Below, piece after piece: positions 46,332 through 56,652 of a stretch of 64,000 bases of DNA (its first letter is position 1; each line of letters starts with the position of its first letter). The stretch spans positions 27,405 through 91,404 of the forward strand of contig JAHJAA010000060.1 of the NCBI GenBank assembly GCA_018814305.1. Direction: 5' to 3'. The position numbers and the translations under genes are program-made. Under the pieces are notes generated by a model. That model made no database searches. It was not told the origin of the DNA and saw only the letters and a program-made list of their open reading frames with translations. This DNA comes from Pseudomonadota bacterium (lineage in GTDB: Bacteria; Desulfobacterota; Desulfobulbia; Desulfobulbales; JAGXFP01).

Positions 46332-46651
46332 TTTTCCCCTACGGATATTGATTTCGGTATCATAATACCAACAGTTGCTTCATGCCATTTAAGTAAGATT
46401 GTTTCCATCCACAAATTCAATAGTGTGCATTCCCACTTACAACTCACCCGTACACAAAAACCCTGTTTATATCCTTACCAATCAACAGCAGAATTTCTTT
46501 TGCCATATTCCATTCGATTTCCGTATTCGATACCAGTATAATTCGTAATTGTGTTTACTATTTTCTTGATTTTGTCTACCACAATGTAGTAGGTGATTGA
46601 AGTTCAAAAGCATTAAACCAACCACATATTCATTGAACACAGGAGGCGATC
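46332..46651. other. AT-rich intergenic region before the propionate block
   Basis: A 320-base gap with no coding frame. It has GGTAT/ATACC and CTAC/GTAG small hairpins and a perfect TATAAT at 46537-46542 whose -35 partner is poor. It probably holds the promoter of the prpE block, whose first gene has a strong AGGAGG site at about 46640. Confidence 0.45.
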
Positions 46652-48547
46652 ATGGGGAAGTACAGCGATCTCTTTACCCAAAGCATCAACGATCCAGAAT
46701 CTTTCTGGGGTGAAGCAGCCGAACAGATTGACTGGTACAGAAAATGGGACCGGGTGATCGACAACACTAATCCTCCCTTTTTCCGATGGTTTACTGGCGG
46801 AGAGATGAATACTTGTCATAATGCAGTCGATCGCCATGTGGAAAACGGACGCGGCGATCAGGTGGCGATTATTTATGACAGCCCGGTCACCGATACCATA
46901 AAAAAATATACCTACCGTGAACTCCTCGACCTTACTGCCAATTTTGCGGGAGTTCTCAAAGGACTAGGGGTTAGCAAGGGTGATACCGTCATTATTTATA
47001 TGCCGATGATTCCCCAGGCTGCGGTGGCCATGCTGGCTTGCGCCCGGCTGGGTGCTATTCACTCCGTTGTTTTCGGCGGTTTTGCCGCCCATGAACTGGC
47101 CATCCGCATCGACCACTCCAAGCCCAAGGTCATCGTTTGTGCTTCAGGCGCCATTGAAGGGAAAAAAATACTCGAATACAAACCATTGATCGACAAGGCC
47201 ATCGAGTTGTCCGATCATAAACCTGAAAAATGCGTGGTCTTTCAGCGCTCCCAGGTTTCCGCCACCCTGAAACCAGGCCGAGATTACGATTGGCAGGAAC
47301 TCGTAAAAACAGCCGAGCCCGCCCCCTGCGTACCGGTGGCCGCCACTGATCCCCTCTATATTCTTTATACCTCCGGAACCACCGGAATGCCCAAAGGCGT
47401 GGTTCGCGACAATGGCGGCCATGCCGTGGCCCTAAATTGGAGCATGGATAATATTTACAACACCAGGGCCGGCGATGTCTTCTGGGCTGCCTCCGACGTG
47501 GGCTGGGTAGTGGGTCATTCCTACATCATCTATGGACCGCTGATCAAGGGCTGCACCACCATCATCTATGAAGGCAAGCCCATCGGTACTCCCGACCCAG
47601 GCGCCTTCTGGCGGGTCATCTCGGAACATAATGTCAAGGTCCTGTTCACCGCCCCCACCGCCTTTCGGGCCATCAAAAAGGAAGACCCCACCGGGTCATA
47701 CACCAAAAAATACGATCTTTCCTGCTTCAAATATCTCTTTCTGGCCGGGGAACGGCTCGATCCGGATACCTATCACTGGGCCACCGAAATCCTCAAGGTG
47801 CCGGTCATTGACCACTGGTGGCAGACGGAAACCGGCTGGCCCATTGCCGCCAATTGCATGGGTATCGAGCCCTTACCCATCAAACCCGGATCCCCCACCG
47901 TTCCCGTCCCCGGTTACGATGTTCGGATCCTTGACGATGCCGGTCATGAACTGCCGGCGGGCCGGGAAGGCAACGTGGTGATAAAACTCCCCCTGCCGCC
48001 CGGCACCCTGCCAACCCTCTGGCTGGATGACGAAAAGTATAAAAAATCCTATCTCTCTCATTTCAAGGGGTATTATACCACCAGCGACGGGGGATACAAA
48101 GACGAAGACGGCTATGTCTATGTCATGGGAAGAATGGATGATGTGATCAACGTAGCCGGTCATCGGCTCTCCACCGGTGCCATGGAAGAGGTCATCGCCA
48201 CCCATCCTGGAGTTGCCGAATGCGCAGTCTTTGGAGTCCATGACTCCATCAAGGGCCAGATACCAATCGGTCTGGTGGTTCTGAAGGCAGGTGTTGACAT
48301 CGAACCGAGCACGATGACCGCGGACCTCGTCGGCATGATCCGAAACGAAATCGGGCCCATCGCCTGTTATAAGGAGACCTCCATTGTCAAACGACTTCCT
48401 AAAACCAGAAGCGGCAAAATCCTGCGAGGCACCATGCGGGCCATTGCCGATGGACGGGAATACCGAATGCCCTCCACCATCGATGACCCGACAATCCTGA
48501 CTGAAATCACCGAAACCTTGGGTGGGATGGGATATCCTGGCAAGTGA
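46652..48547 (+). CDS. prpE: Propionyl-CoA synthetase (acyl-CoA synthetase, PrpE-type)
   Basis: A 631-residue AMP-forming synthetase that activates propionate (or acetate) with ATP and CoA. The N-terminus (YSDLFTQSINDPESFW, NPPFFRWFTGG, CHNAVDRHV) is more like PrpE than Acs. AMP-binding motifs are YTSGTTGMPKG (about 232-242), the WWQTETGWPI segment and the acetylatable lysine in KTRSGKILRGT near the end. A strong AGGAGG precedes the ATG. It heads the block with sucCD, mutase and decarboxylase genes. Exact substrate preference is inferred from family look and neighbours. Confidence 0.88.
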   Translation: MGKYSDLFTQSINDPESFWGEAAEQIDWYRKWDRVIDNTNPPFFRWFTGGEMNTCHNAVDRHVENGRGDQVAIIYDSPVTDTIKKYTYRELLDLTANFAGVLKGLGVSKGDTVIIYMPMIPQAAVAMLACARLGAIHSVVFGGFAAHELAIRIDHSKPKVIVCASGAIEGKKILEYKPLIDKAIELSDHKPEKCVVFQRSQVSATLKPGRDYDWQELVKTAEPAPCVPVAATDPLYILYTSGTTGMPKGVVRDNGGHAVALNWSMDNIYNTRAGDVFWAASDVGWVVGHSYIIYGPLIKGCTTIIYEGKPIGTPDPGAFWRVISEHNVKVLFTAPTAFRAIKKEDPTGSYTKKYDLSCFKYLFLAGERLDPDTYHWATEILKVPVIDHWWQTETGWPIAANCMGIEPLPIKPGSPTVPVPGYDVRILDDAGHELPAGREGNVVIKLPLPPGTLPTLWLDDEKYKKSYLSHFKGYYTTSDGGYKDEDGYVYVMGRMDDVINVAGHRLSTGAMEEVIATHPGVAECAVFGVHDSIKGQIPIGLVVLKAGVDIEPSTMTADLVGMIRNEIGPIACYKETSIVKRLPKTRSGKILRGTMRAIADGREYRMPSTIDDPTILTEITETLGGMGYPGK

Positions 48548-48561
48548 CGGCCTCTGTGACA

Positions 48562-48573
48562 TGACCCGGGTCA
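48562..48573. promoter_or_regulatory. 12-bp perfect palindrome between prpE and sucC
   Basis: TGACCCGGGTCA is a perfect palindrome, extended outward by GAC/GTC with one mismatch. It lies 14 bases after prpE and about 32 before sucC. It could be an operator site for the downstream genes or the core of a small hairpin; no T tract follows. Confidence 0.35.
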
Positions 48574-48605
48574 CGTCAAGAATGAATTTCACCTGGTGAT
48601 GCTCG

Positions 48606-49778
48606 ATGAAGATCCATGAATATCAGGCCAAGGAACTGTTTCGGCAATACGGGATTCCCTGCCCAAACGGCGGTATCGCAACGACCCTTGATGAAGCGCG
48701 CCGCGTGGTCGACGCCATGCCAGGCTATCCCGTCATGGTCAAAGCTCAGATTCATGCCGGAGGCCGCGGCAAAGGGGGCGGGGTCAAGCTGGCAACATCA
48801 CCGGCTGACCTTGAAGAAAGGGTAGCAGAAATTCTTGGGATGACCTTGATCACTGCCCAGACCGGTCCGGCCGGTAAGGTGGTCCATACGGTCTTGCTGG
48901 AACAAGGGCTTGACCTTGCCCAAGAGCTTTATCTCTCCCTGGCCGTAGATCGTCGGACCGCTCAAATTCTGATCATTGCCTCCGCAACCGGAGGTATGGA
49001 AATCGAAACCACCGCAACAGCCGATCCGGGCACCCTTGTTCGGATCGAGGTCAATCCCCTCTCAGGTCTGGCTGATCATCACCTGCGACGGACGGCATTC
49101 GGTCTGGGCCTGACTGGTGAGGAGGCCAAGCACTTCACGATCCTCCTTCGCCACCTCTATCACTTTTTTGTTGATTGCGATTGCCTCCTGGTGGAGATCA
49201 ATCCCCTGGTGATTACCACCGACGGTCAGGTCCTCGCCCTAGATGCCAAGGTGGAAATTGACTCCAGCGCCCTGTTCCGTCATCCCGACTTGGCATCCCT
49301 TTATGATCCCACCGAAGAAGATCCCTTCGAGGCAGAGGCTCGCGTCCATAACGTCAATTACATCAAACTAAACGGCACCATAGGCAACATGGTCAACGGC
49401 GCTGGGCTGGCCATGGCCACCATGGACCTGATTAAAAATGCCGGAGCGGAACCAGCCAATTTCCTCGATGTGGGTGGTGGTGCCACCGCCGACATGGTGG
49501 AGCATGGCTTTCGCCTGATCCTGGCCGATCCTGAGGTCAGAGGAATTCTGATCAATATTTTCGGGGGTATCCTCCGTTGTGATGTCCTGGCGGCAGGCAT
49601 CGTCGAAGCGGCCACCAAAACCGGGATTACCCTGCCGGTGGTTATCCGGATGGAAGGCACCAATGTTGAAGAAGGCCGGAAAATTTTGGCCGCTTCCGGA
49701 CTCAACCTGATCACGGCAGCGGATTTATCCGATGCAGCCCAAAAGATTGCCTTGGTTGCCTCAGGAGATTCGTTATGA
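48606..49778 (+). CDS. sucC: Succinyl-CoA ligase, beta subunit
   Basis: A 390-residue ATP-grasp subunit that, with SucD, interconverts succinyl-CoA with succinate plus NTP. Motifs: [23 protein letters not shown] at the start, [18 protein letters not shown], the NPLV segment, LDVGGGA and the end with [15 protein letters not shown]. Length is standard. It overlaps sucD by four bases (ATGA). No good Shine-Dalgarno site is visible before the ATG. Confidence 0.97.
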   Translation: MKIHEYQAKELFRQYGIPCPNGGIATTLDEARRVVDAMPGYPVMVKAQIHAGGRGKGGGVKLATSPADLEERVAEILGMTLITAQTGPAGKVVHTVLLEQGLDLAQELYLSLAVDRRTAQILIIASATGGMEIETTATADPGTLVRIEVNPLSGLADHHLRRTAFGLGLTGEEAKHFTILLRHLYHFFVDCDCLLVEINPLVITTDGQVLALDAKVEIDSSALFRHPDLASLYDPTEEDPFEAEARVHNVNYIKLNGTIGNMVNGAGLAMATMDLIKNAGAEPANFLDVGGGATADMVEHGFRLILADPEVRGILINIFGGILRCDVLAAGIVEAATKTGITLPVVIRMEGTNVEEGRKILAASGLNLITAADLSDAAQKIALVASGDSL

Positions 49779-50659
49779 GCATCTTTATCGACCACAACAC
49801 CCGTCTTCTGATTCAGGGAATCACCGGCCGCGAGGGGAGTTTCCACGCCCGCCAATGCGCCGCCTACGGGACCAAGGTGGTAGCGGGAGTCACCCCGGGC
49901 AAGGGTGGCACCATGTTTGATGCAATCCCGGTTTTCAATACTGTAGCTGAGGCCGTAAATACAACCCGGGCCAACTGCTGCCTAATCTTTGTTCCGCCCC
50001 GCTTCGCGGGTGATGCAATCATGGAGGCGGCCGAATCGGGCATTCCGCTAATCATCGCCATCACCGAAGGCATTCCGCTCCATGACATGCTCAAGATCAA
50101 AAACAGCCTGACCTTTACCGCAAGTCGCCTGATCGGACCAAATTGTCCCGGGGTCATCTCGCCTGGAGCCGCCAAAGCCGGAATCATGCCAGGAGCAATA
50201 CACCTACCAGGTGGGCCGATCGGAGTGGTCTCCCGCTCCGGAACCCTGACCTATGAAGTGGTTCATCAACTGACCAAGGCCGGAATCGGCCAGACCACCT
50301 GCCTGGGTATTGGTGGCGATCCAGTGGTGGGAACCGACTTCATCGACTGCCTCACTGCTTTTGAGAAAGATCCAGCCACCCGTGGCATAGTCATGGTAGG
50401 CGAGATCGGCGGCAGTGCCGAGGAAGAGGCCTGCGAATTCATTACGTCCAAGGTAACCAAACCGGTGGTTGGCTTCATCGCCGGGCTCACCGCCCCGAAA
50501 GGAAGGCGAATGGGTCATGCCGGAGCCATCGTCAATGGCTCCAGCGGTACCGCCACAGCCAAAATCGCGGCCATGGAACGAAGCGGAGTCCAGGTCTGCC
50601 GTGATCTGGGCCGGTTTGGAGATTTCTGTACTCAGATCTTCACCTCAGAGGGGGCATAG
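49775..50659 (+). CDS. sucD: Succinyl-CoA ligase, alpha subunit
   Basis: A 294-residue CoA-binding subunit with the phospho-histidine in [14 protein letters not shown] (about residue 248), [14 protein letters not shown] at the start, [11 protein letters not shown] and [15 protein letters not shown]. Together with SucC it regenerates ATP from succinyl-CoA or drives CoA loading onto succinate. It lies four bases inside sucC and one base before mcmA2. Confidence 0.97.
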   Translation: MSIFIDHNTRLLIQGITGREGSFHARQCAAYGTKVVAGVTPGKGGTMFDAIPVFNTVAEAVNTTRANCCLIFVPPRFAGDAIMEAAESGIPLIIAITEGIPLHDMLKIKNSLTFTASRLIGPNCPGVISPGAAKAGIMPGAIHLPGGPIGVVSRSGTLTYEVVHQLTKAGIGQTTCLGIGGDPVVGTDFIDCLTAFEKDPATRGIVMVGEIGGSAEEEACEFITSKVTKPVVGFIAGLTAPKGRRMGHAGAIVNGSSGTATAKIAAMERSGVQVCRDLGRFGDFCTQIFTSEGA

Positions 50660-50660
50660 C

Positions 50661-51065
50661 ATGACCACCACTCCAACCTGCCGGGTTCTCATTGCCAAAC
50701 CAGGTCTTGACGGACATGACCGGGGTGCAAAATTTATCGCTCGAGCCCTTCGTGATGCCGGGTTCGAAGTTATTTACACCGGCATCCGCCGAACCCCTGA
50801 TGAAATCGCCGCCGCCGCCGTCCAGGAAGATGTGGCCGCGGTGGGTCTCTCTTCCCTTTCGGGTGCCCATCTACGTCTCTTTCCCGCAGTGGTTGAAGCT
50901 TTAAAAATAAGAGGAGCCGCCGATATTCCAGTCCTTGGGGGCGGGGTAATTCCCGAAGAAGATGTCCAGCTTCTGAAAGAAGCCGGAATTGTCGCAATTT
51001 TTACCCCGGGAACCCCCGTCGATCAAATCATTGCCGCCTTTCGCACTCACTGTGAACACCATTAA
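50661..51065 (+). CDS. mcmA2: Methylmalonyl-CoA mutase, B12-binding small subunit
   Basis: A 134-residue stand-alone cobalamin-binding domain. It has the DxHxxG motif in GLDGHDRGAK, with H19 as lower cobalt ligand, the SxL motif in GLSSLSGAH and the GGG loop in PVLGGGVIP. It supplies coenzyme B12 to the catalytic subunit McmA1 encoded two genes later; the two are fused in many bacteria and split in archaea and some Desulfobacterota. The ATG is one base after the sucD stop. Confidence 0.95.
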   Translation: MTTTPTCRVLIAKPGLDGHDRGAKFIARALRDAGFEVIYTGIRRTPDEIAAAAVQEDVAAVGLSSLSGAHLRLFPAVVEALKIRGAADIPVLGGGVIPEEDVQLLKEAGIVAIFTPGTPVDQIIAAFRTHCEHH

Positions 51066-51069
51066 CTCC

Positions 51070-52011
51070 ATGATCATGGTTGAGCACACCCAAACCCCTA
51101 ATGATATAAGGGGCAATTCACCCCGAGCCATCGGACGCGCCATTTCAATGGTTGAAAAGGGCGGCCCCGATGCCGAGGCCATTCTTACCGGCCTTGACCC
51201 GGATCGAATTGCTCAAGCATTGATCATCGGGATCACCGGCCCCCCCGGTGCCGGCAAATCGACCTTGGTCAATCAACTCATTGCTGCCTTCAGGAAGCAA
51301 CACCAAAAGGTGGGGGTCATTGCGGTCGACCCGTCATCACCAATCACCGGTGGCGCTCTCCTAGGTGACCGGATCAGAATGATGCAACATGCCACAGACG
51401 ACAATGTTATCGTCCGATCCATGGCGACCCGCGGCCGACTTGGTGGCCTCTGCGCAGCCGCCGGTGGGGTTGTTCGGGTGATGGCTGGAGCCGGCTGCAA
51501 TCCGGTGATTATCGAGACCGTGGGGGTCGGCCAATCGGAAATGGACATTATCAGGCTGGCTGATCTCACCGCACTGGTCCTGGCCCCGGGACAGGGAGAT
51601 GATATCCAGGCCATGAAGGCAGGGCTCCTGGAGGTTGCTGATCTGCTGGTGATCAACAAATCCGACCGCCCAGGGGCAGACGCCCTGGCCCTGTCCCTGG
51701 AAACGGAAATTCGTCGACGCCCGGAAAGCCCGGTTGAGATTCTGCACACTGAAGCCGTAACCGGCAAGGGAATAATGGAGCTGGTTAGCGCCATCAGCCG
51801 TATTGACCTACGAAACAGAAAAAACGGGGAACTGACTCGCCGCCGACGTGACAACCTGGTCCGGGAGGTGATGGACTGGTCTCTGGAAATGTTACGCCCG
51901 CAACTGGCCGCCGACATTTCGAAAATGCCCCCGGAGATACTGGCTAACCCGGCGACCGCCGCCCGCAATCTTTTGCTCAGGTGGCACCCCAACCGTGAGG
52001 ATCTTCCATGA
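51070..52011 (+). CDS. meaB: Methylmalonyl-CoA mutase-associated GTPase MeaB (ArgK family)
   Basis: A 313-residue G3E-family GTPase that loads and protects the mutase's B12. It has Walker [12 protein letters not shown] (about 54-64), the [20 protein letters not shown] switch region, ETVGVGQSE with the switch II and NKSD for guanine. I start at MIMVEHTQ (51070) near the mcmA2 stop; a GTG at 51049 overlaps it. It sits between the two mutase subunit genes and overlaps mcmA1 by four bases, typical for a dedicated chaperone. Confidence 0.95.
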   Translation: MIMVEHTQTPNDIRGNSPRAIGRAISMVEKGGPDAEAILTGLDPDRIAQALIIGITGPPGAGKSTLVNQLIAAFRKQHQKVGVIAVDPSSPITGGALLGDRIRMMQHATDDNVIVRSMATRGRLGGLCAAAGGVVRVMAGAGCNPVIIETVGVGQSEMDIIRLADLTALVLAPGQGDDIQAMKAGLLEVADLLVINKSDRPGADALALSLETEIRRRPESPVEILHTEAVTGKGIMELVSAISRIDLRNRKNGELTRRRRDNLVREVMDWSLEMLRPQLAADISKMPPEILANPATAARNLLLRWHPNREDLP

Positions 52012-53648
52012 GCAAGAACAACGATTTCACCCAATGGCAGGACAACCAGCTTGCCCGCAGCATCAAACGCTTTCCAGAGCGAAAGGGAAAATTCACCAAC
52101 CATGGCGGTGACGAAGTTCCCCGTCTGGCTGTCCCCCCAGACCTGGATCGAGAATATCTCGACAATCTTGGCTTCCCCGGTTGCTATCCGTTCACTCGGG
52201 GTGTTCAACCCACCATGTACCGAGGACGCCTCTGGACCATGCGGCAATATGCCGGATTTTCCACCGCGGCTGAAACCAATCAACGGTTCCGCTATCTCCT
52301 TGACCAGGGGACCACCGGTCTGTCGGTAGCCTTTGATCTGCCCACCCAGATCGGCTATGACTCAGACGATGCCATGGCCATCGGTGAGGTGGGCAAGGTC
52401 GGCGTTGCCATTGACACCCTGGCCGACATGGAAACCCTTTTTGAGGGAATTCCCCTGGACCAAGTCTCCACCTCCATGACCATCAATTCCCCGGCGGCAG
52501 TACTTCTGGCCATGTATATAGTCGTGGCGGAAAAGCAGGGAGTTCCCCCTGAAAAGCTGCGGGGAACCATTCAAAACGATATCCTCAAAGAATATGTAGC
52601 CCGGGGTACCTATATTTTTCCGCCCACACCCTCCCTTAAGATCATCACCGATATCTTCCAGTGGTGCGGAACCAATACTCCAGCCTTCAATACCATTTCC
52701 ATCTCCGGGTACCATATCCGGGAGGCCGGTTCCACCGCCGCTCAAGAAATAGCCTTGACCCTGGCCAATGGAATCACCTATATCCAAAGCGCCCTGGCTG
52801 CCGGGCTCGAGTTGGACGCCTTTGCCGGACGCCTCACGTTCTTCTTTAATGCCTCAACCGACCTTCTGGAAGAGGTGGCCAAATTCCGGGCCGCCCGCAG
52901 GCTCTGGGCCAGGATTATGAAGGATCGCTTCCATACCGAAAAAGAATCCAGCATGATGTTGAAATTTCACACCCAGACCGCCGGCAACACCCTTACCGCT
53001 CAACAAATTGATAACAATATCGTCCGGGTAACCATCCAGGCCCTGGCTGCAGTTCTCGGTGGGACCCAGTCACTCCACACCAACTCCCGGGACGAAGCGC
53101 TGTCTTTGCCCACCGAAGATTCGGTCAGGACCGCCCTGCGAACCCAGCAGATCATCGCCCATGAGTCAGGAGTTACCGATACGGTGGACCCCTTAGCCGG
53201 TTCCTACTTCATCGAACAATTAACCGATCGGATCGAAAATCAGGCTGCTGACCTGATGGGAAAAATTGAAGATGCCGGAGGGGTGGTGGCCTGTATTGAA
53301 AGTGGATTTATCCAACGGGAAATCGAAGCTGCCGCCTATGAATACCAGCAGGAAATCGAGCGAGGTGAACGGGTAATCGTTGGGGTTAACCGCTTTCAGG
53401 TGGAAGAAAATAACCGTCCCACCCTGCTCAGAGTCGATCCGGCAGTGGAAAAACAACAAATTAACCGACTCACCGGAATCAAAAACAACCGTGATTCACA
53501 GTCCGTTAACGCTCGTCTGACGAGACTTGAAAATGATGCTCGACAGGGTGTCAATCTGATGCCTGCCATCATCGACTCAGTCAAGGAATATATCTCCCTT
53601 GGAGAAATATGCTCGGTGCTGCGACAGGTTTATGGTGAATACCGGTAA
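52008..53648 (+). CDS. mcmA1: Methylmalonyl-CoA mutase, large catalytic subunit
   Basis: A 546-residue catalytic TIM-barrel subunit that isomerises succinyl-CoA and (R)-methylmalonyl-CoA. Visible are [55 protein letters not shown] and the [17 protein letters not shown] and [10 protein letters not shown] motifs. There is no B12-binding domain, in line with the separate mcmA2. It overlaps meaB by four bases. Confidence 0.97.
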   Translation: MSKNNDFTQWQDNQLARSIKRFPERKGKFTNHGGDEVPRLAVPPDLDREYLDNLGFPGCYPFTRGVQPTMYRGRLWTMRQYAGFSTAAETNQRFRYLLDQGTTGLSVAFDLPTQIGYDSDDAMAIGEVGKVGVAIDTLADMETLFEGIPLDQVSTSMTINSPAAVLLAMYIVVAEKQGVPPEKLRGTIQNDILKEYVARGTYIFPPTPSLKIITDIFQWCGTNTPAFNTISISGYHIREAGSTAAQEIALTLANGITYIQSALAAGLELDAFAGRLTFFFNASTDLLEEVAKFRAARRLWARIMKDRFHTEKESSMMLKFHTQTAGNTLTAQQIDNNIVRVTIQALAAVLGGTQSLHTNSRDEALSLPTEDSVRTALRTQQIIAHESGVTDTVDPLAGSYFIEQLTDRIENQAADLMGKIEDAGGVVACIESGFIQREIEAAAYEYQQEIERGERVIVGVNRFQVEENNRPTLLRVDPAVEKQQINRLTGIKNNRDSQSVNARLTRLENDARQGVNLMPAIIDSVKEYISLGEICSVLRQVYGEYR

Positions 53649-53681
53649 TGTCTGTCCAGATATGTTAAATGAGGGATACCC

Positions 53682-54098
53682 ATGCTCAAAAAAATTGATC
53701 ATCTCGGCTTCGCTGTTCATTCCATTGATAAGGCTCGTTTTTTTTACGAAACTGTTCTCGGTCTGACCTGTGATGGTGAAGAAACCGTCGACTCGCAACG
53801 AGTGCGGATTGCCTTTTACCGGATCGGCGAGATACACCTCGAACTGCTCGAACCCACTGACCGGGAGAGTCCGGTTGCCAAATTCCTGGAAAAAAACGGC
53901 GAAGGTATTCACCATATAGCTTACGCAACGGACGATATCCCAGCCCAACTCAACCGGGCAGCTGAAGCTGGCGCTCGACTCATCAATGAAAACCCGGTAC
54001 AGGGGGCGGGCGGCAAACTTGTTGCCTTTCTCCATCCTAAATCAAGCAATGGTGTTCTGACGGAGTTTTGTCAGAAGATTGAAAAGGACAATCCATGA
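53682..54098 (+). CDS. mce: Methylmalonyl-CoA epimerase
   Basis: A 138-residue vicinal-oxygen-chelate enzyme that interconverts (R)- and (S)-methylmalonyl-CoA, linking mutase and decarboxylase. Metal ligands are in [17 protein letters not shown], the [11 protein letters not shown] segment and the C-terminal TEFCQ (Glu). Full length. The stop overlaps the mmdA ATG by four bases, so mutase, epimerase and decarboxylase are translated as a set. Confidence 0.95.
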   Translation: MLKKIDHLGFAVHSIDKARFFYETVLGLTCDGEETVDSQRVRIAFYRIGEIHLELLEPTDRESPVAKFLEKNGEGIHHIAYATDDIPAQLNRAAEAGARLINENPVQGAGGKLVAFLHPKSSNGVLTEFCQKIEKDNP

Positions 54099-55639
54099 AA
54101 AACAAACTCGATGAGTTATTAAAGCTTAGAGCCAAGGCTCGGATGGGCGGTGGCCAGAAACGCATCGACAAGCAGCACGCCCAGGGCAGGATGACCGCCA
54201 GGGAGAGATTGGCCCTTCTTCTCGACCAGGGAAGTTTTGAAGAGTTCGATATGTTCAAAACCCACCGCTGCACCCAGTTCGGCCTGGCAGATCAAGAGTT
54301 CCTTGGTGACGGAGTGGTCACCGGCTACGGGACGATCAACGGCCGGATTGTTTATGTTTTCTCCCATGACTTCACCGTGCTGGGGGGGTCGCTCTCGGAG
54401 ACCTTTGCTGAAAAGATCTGTAAAATCATGGATCTCGCCGCCAAAAACGGGGCCCCGATCATCGGACTAAACGATTCTGGTGGTGCCCGTATCCAGGAAG
54501 GGATCGAGAGTCTTGCCGGTTATACCGAAATCTTCTTCCGAAATGTAATGAATTCCGGGGTAATCCCTCAGATCTCTGCCATTTTCGGGCCCTGTGCCGG
54601 AGGAGCCGTCTACTCACCGGCTCTGACCGACTTTTCCATCATGGTCAAGGGGAATAGTTACATGTTCCTGACCGGTCCCAAGGTGGTGAAATCAGTTACC
54701 CATGAAGACGTCACCGAGGAAGAACTTGGCGGGGCCATGGTCCACGCCACCAAGAGCGGCGTCATCCATTATGCGGCTGAATCAGGGCCCGATGCCATCG
54801 ACTATATCAAAAAACTGCTGGCCTATATTCCCCAGAACAACCTTGAAAGTCCTCCGGTTATCACCAACGACGACCCCCCCGACCGACGCGACGAAGAGCT
54901 CAACAGTATAATTCCCGACAACCCTAACCTCTCGTATGATATCAAGGAAGTTATCAACCGGACGGTCGACCATGGCGAATTTCTTGAGGTTCAAACGGAA
55001 TTCGCCCCCAATCTGGTTATCGGTTTTGGGCGTTTTGATGGACACCCGGTGGGGATCGTCGCCAATCAACCGGAATATCTGGCGGGAGTACTCGATAACG
55101 ATTCCTCAATTAAAGGCGCTCGATTTGTCAGGTTCTGTGACTGCTTCAACATCCCCATCGTCACCTTTGTCGATGTCCCTGGATTTCTGCCGGGAACGGT
55201 CCAGGAGTATAACGGCATTATCAGAAACGGAGCCAAGATGCTCTATGCCTATGCCGAGGCCACTGTACCCAAAGTAACGGTTGTAACCAGAAAGGCCTAT
55301 GGCGGAGCCTATTGCGTCATGTCATCAAAACATCTGCGCGGCGATATCAACTACGCCTGGCCCACCGCTGAAATCGCGGTCATGGGGGCCAAGGGGGCCG
55401 TGGAAGTCCTCTACGGTCGAGAGTCACGCAAGCAGACGGATCCAGAGGCCTTTCTCGCCGAAAAGGAAAAAGAATACGCCGATGCAGTGGCTAATCCATT
55501 TCCAGCTGCCAAGAGAGGCTATATCGACGACATCATCGAACCGGCCCGGACCAGATTCCGGATCACCAAAGCCCTGCAATTGCTGAAAAACAAGCGGGAT
55601 ACCAACCCCATGAAGAAACATGGGAATATTCCGCTTTGA
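54095..55639 (+). CDS. mmdA: Methylmalonyl-CoA/propionyl-CoA carboxyltransferase subunit (MmdA, 12S type)
   Basis: A 514-residue carboxyltransferase that moves CO2 between methylmalonyl-CoA and biotin. It has both crotonase-like halves with the oxyanion GGARIQEG and [14 protein letters not shown] in the first, and the [14 protein letters not shown] and [15 protein letters not shown] segments in the second. The companion genes (OadG-like, biotin carrier, OadB-like) show that it belongs to a sodium-pumping decarboxylase rather than a soluble carboxylase. The stop codon is part of a TGAGGGG tandem repeat. Confidence 0.95.
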   Translation: MKNKLDELLKLRAKARMGGGQKRIDKQHAQGRMTARERLALLLDQGSFEEFDMFKTHRCTQFGLADQEFLGDGVVTGYGTINGRIVYVFSHDFTVLGGSLSETFAEKICKIMDLAAKNGAPIIGLNDSGGARIQEGIESLAGYTEIFFRNVMNSGVIPQISAIFGPCAGGAVYSPALTDFSIMVKGNSYMFLTGPKVVKSVTHEDVTEEELGGAMVHATKSGVIHYAAESGPDAIDYIKKLLAYIPQNNLESPPVITNDDPPDRRDEELNSIIPDNPNLSYDIKEVINRTVDHGEFLEVQTEFAPNLVIGFGRFDGHPVGIVANQPEYLAGVLDNDSSIKGARFVRFCDCFNIPIVTFVDVPGFLPGTVQEYNGIIRNGAKMLYAYAEATVPKVTVVTRKAYGGAYCVMSSKHLRGDINYAWPTAEIAVMGAKGAVEVLYGRESRKQTDPEAFLAEKEKEYADAVANPFPAAKRGYIDDIIEPARTRFRITKALQLLKNKRDTNPMKKHGNIPL

Positions 55640-55664
55640 GGGGTGAGGGGTGAGGGGTGAGGGG
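55637..55664 (+). repeat. TGAGGGG tandem repeat (4 copies)
   Basis: Four perfect copies of the 7-mer TGAGGGG; the first contains the mmdA stop codon. It lies between mmdA and the OadG-like gene and is related to the GAGGAGT heptads at 35.9 and 37.5 kb. Confidence 0.85.
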
Positions 55665-55713
55665 ATTATGGCCCTTCTGTTTTGTACTGGCTACGGGAAT
55701 AATGGGTGGAAAT

Positions 55714-56100
55714 ATGAACTTTCTCAGCAAAATATCCTTTGACAATCTTTTCAGTGCTGACCTCAATGCCATTTCTCTGAGTATTATTGGGATGTCAATA
55801 GTCTTCGCCGGATTGTCGATTATCAGTATCTATGTCGCCCTGCTTCCTAAAATCCTCGCTATTCCTGGAAAAATTCGCAAAAGGCGGTTCGCTGCAAAAA
55901 CAACATTACCAGCAGGTGATAATCCGACCGAGGCGGAGGTGATGCTGGCCATTGGCTTGGCACTACACCTTGACAGTTTCAGCAGTGGTGAAAATCTCAG
56001 AATCACCTGGAACCGGGCAGACGAAGGAGTATCTTCCTGGCAGGCAGCAGGTCGCATCCGTGGTACTGCCGTCAGAAGTCACCTGCCCAGACGTCGTTAA
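55714..56100 (+). CDS. OadG-like membrane subunit of methylmalonyl-CoA decarboxylase
   Basis: A 128-residue protein with one membrane helix (about 20-42) followed by a basic loop and a soluble tail that ends SWQAAGRIRGTAVRSHLPRRR-like. It matches the gamma/delta (OadG) subunit that holds the complex together. I start at the ATG at 55714 (MNFLSK), with GGTGG upstream; ATG 55702 and a GTG at 55657, inside the heptad repeat, are less likely. The gene is 40 bases before the biotin carrier. Confidence 0.75.
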   Translation: MNFLSKISFDNLFSADLNAISLSIIGMSIVFAGLSIISIYVALLPKILAIPGKIRKRRFAAKTTLPAGDNPTEAEVMLAIGLALHLDSFSSGENLRITWNRADEGVSSWQAAGRIRGTAVRSHLPRRR

Positions 56101-56140
56101 ACTGTTGTCTCTTGATGTTAAACCAGCCAATGGTGGGAAA

Positions 56141-56572
56141 ATGCGCAAATATAACCTGAGCATCAACAATAATCCGTATGAGGTCTTGGTTAAAAGGGTA
56201 TCGGATATCGAGGCTACGGTTGAAGTCAATGGGATTGAACACACCGTGGCCATTCACAAGATCGAAACAGTGATTCCGGCCAGCTTGGACAAACGGGAAG
56301 CCAGTACTGTTCGCCCGACACCGGCCACCTCCCCGGTCAGCCGGCCGCAACCCACCGGCAGCGGTGGGATTATTGCCCCCATGCCCGGTCAGATCAAAGC
56401 GATTCTGGTCCGCGAAGGCGACAAGGTCACCGCCGGACAAAAGCTCATCGTCATGGAAGCCATGAAACTGGAAAACAAACTCCCCGCCGATCGCGACGGC
56501 ATCATCAAACACATCCTGGTCCGGGACGGCGATATCGTCAACCAGGGACAGGAACTGGTTATTATTGAATAA
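56141..56572 (+). CDS. mmdC: Biotin carboxyl-carrier subunit of methylmalonyl-CoA decarboxylase
   Basis: A 143-residue protein with a short fold-like N-terminus (MRKYNLSINNNPYEVLVK), a Pro/Thr/Ser linker (about 55-75) and a C-terminal biotinyl domain with biotin-lysine K109 in EAMKLEN. The residue after the lysine is Leu instead of the common Met. The ATG at 56141 (MRKYN) is used because the upstream frame extension from 55952 runs through the OadG-like gene and does not resemble this family. It carries CO2 between MmdA and the pump. Confidence 0.9.
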   Translation: MRKYNLSINNNPYEVLVKRVSDIEATVEVNGIEHTVAIHKIETVIPASLDKREASTVRPTPATSPVSRPQPTGSGGIIAPMPGQIKAILVREGDKVTAGQKLIVMEAMKLENKLPADRDGIIKHILVRDGDIVNQGQELVIIE

Positions 56573-56652
56573 AATCACTCTTCAGTATAACGAAAGATAA
56601 TTCATCCCATGATTCAGAAAGAGCCTGACTTCCCCTCCCAAAGGAGATCCCC

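Noticed and set aside
55952..56140. Upstream extension of the biotin carrier
   Set aside because: The extension overlaps the OadG-like gene and does not resemble biotin carriers. The ATG at 56141 gives the normal N-terminus.
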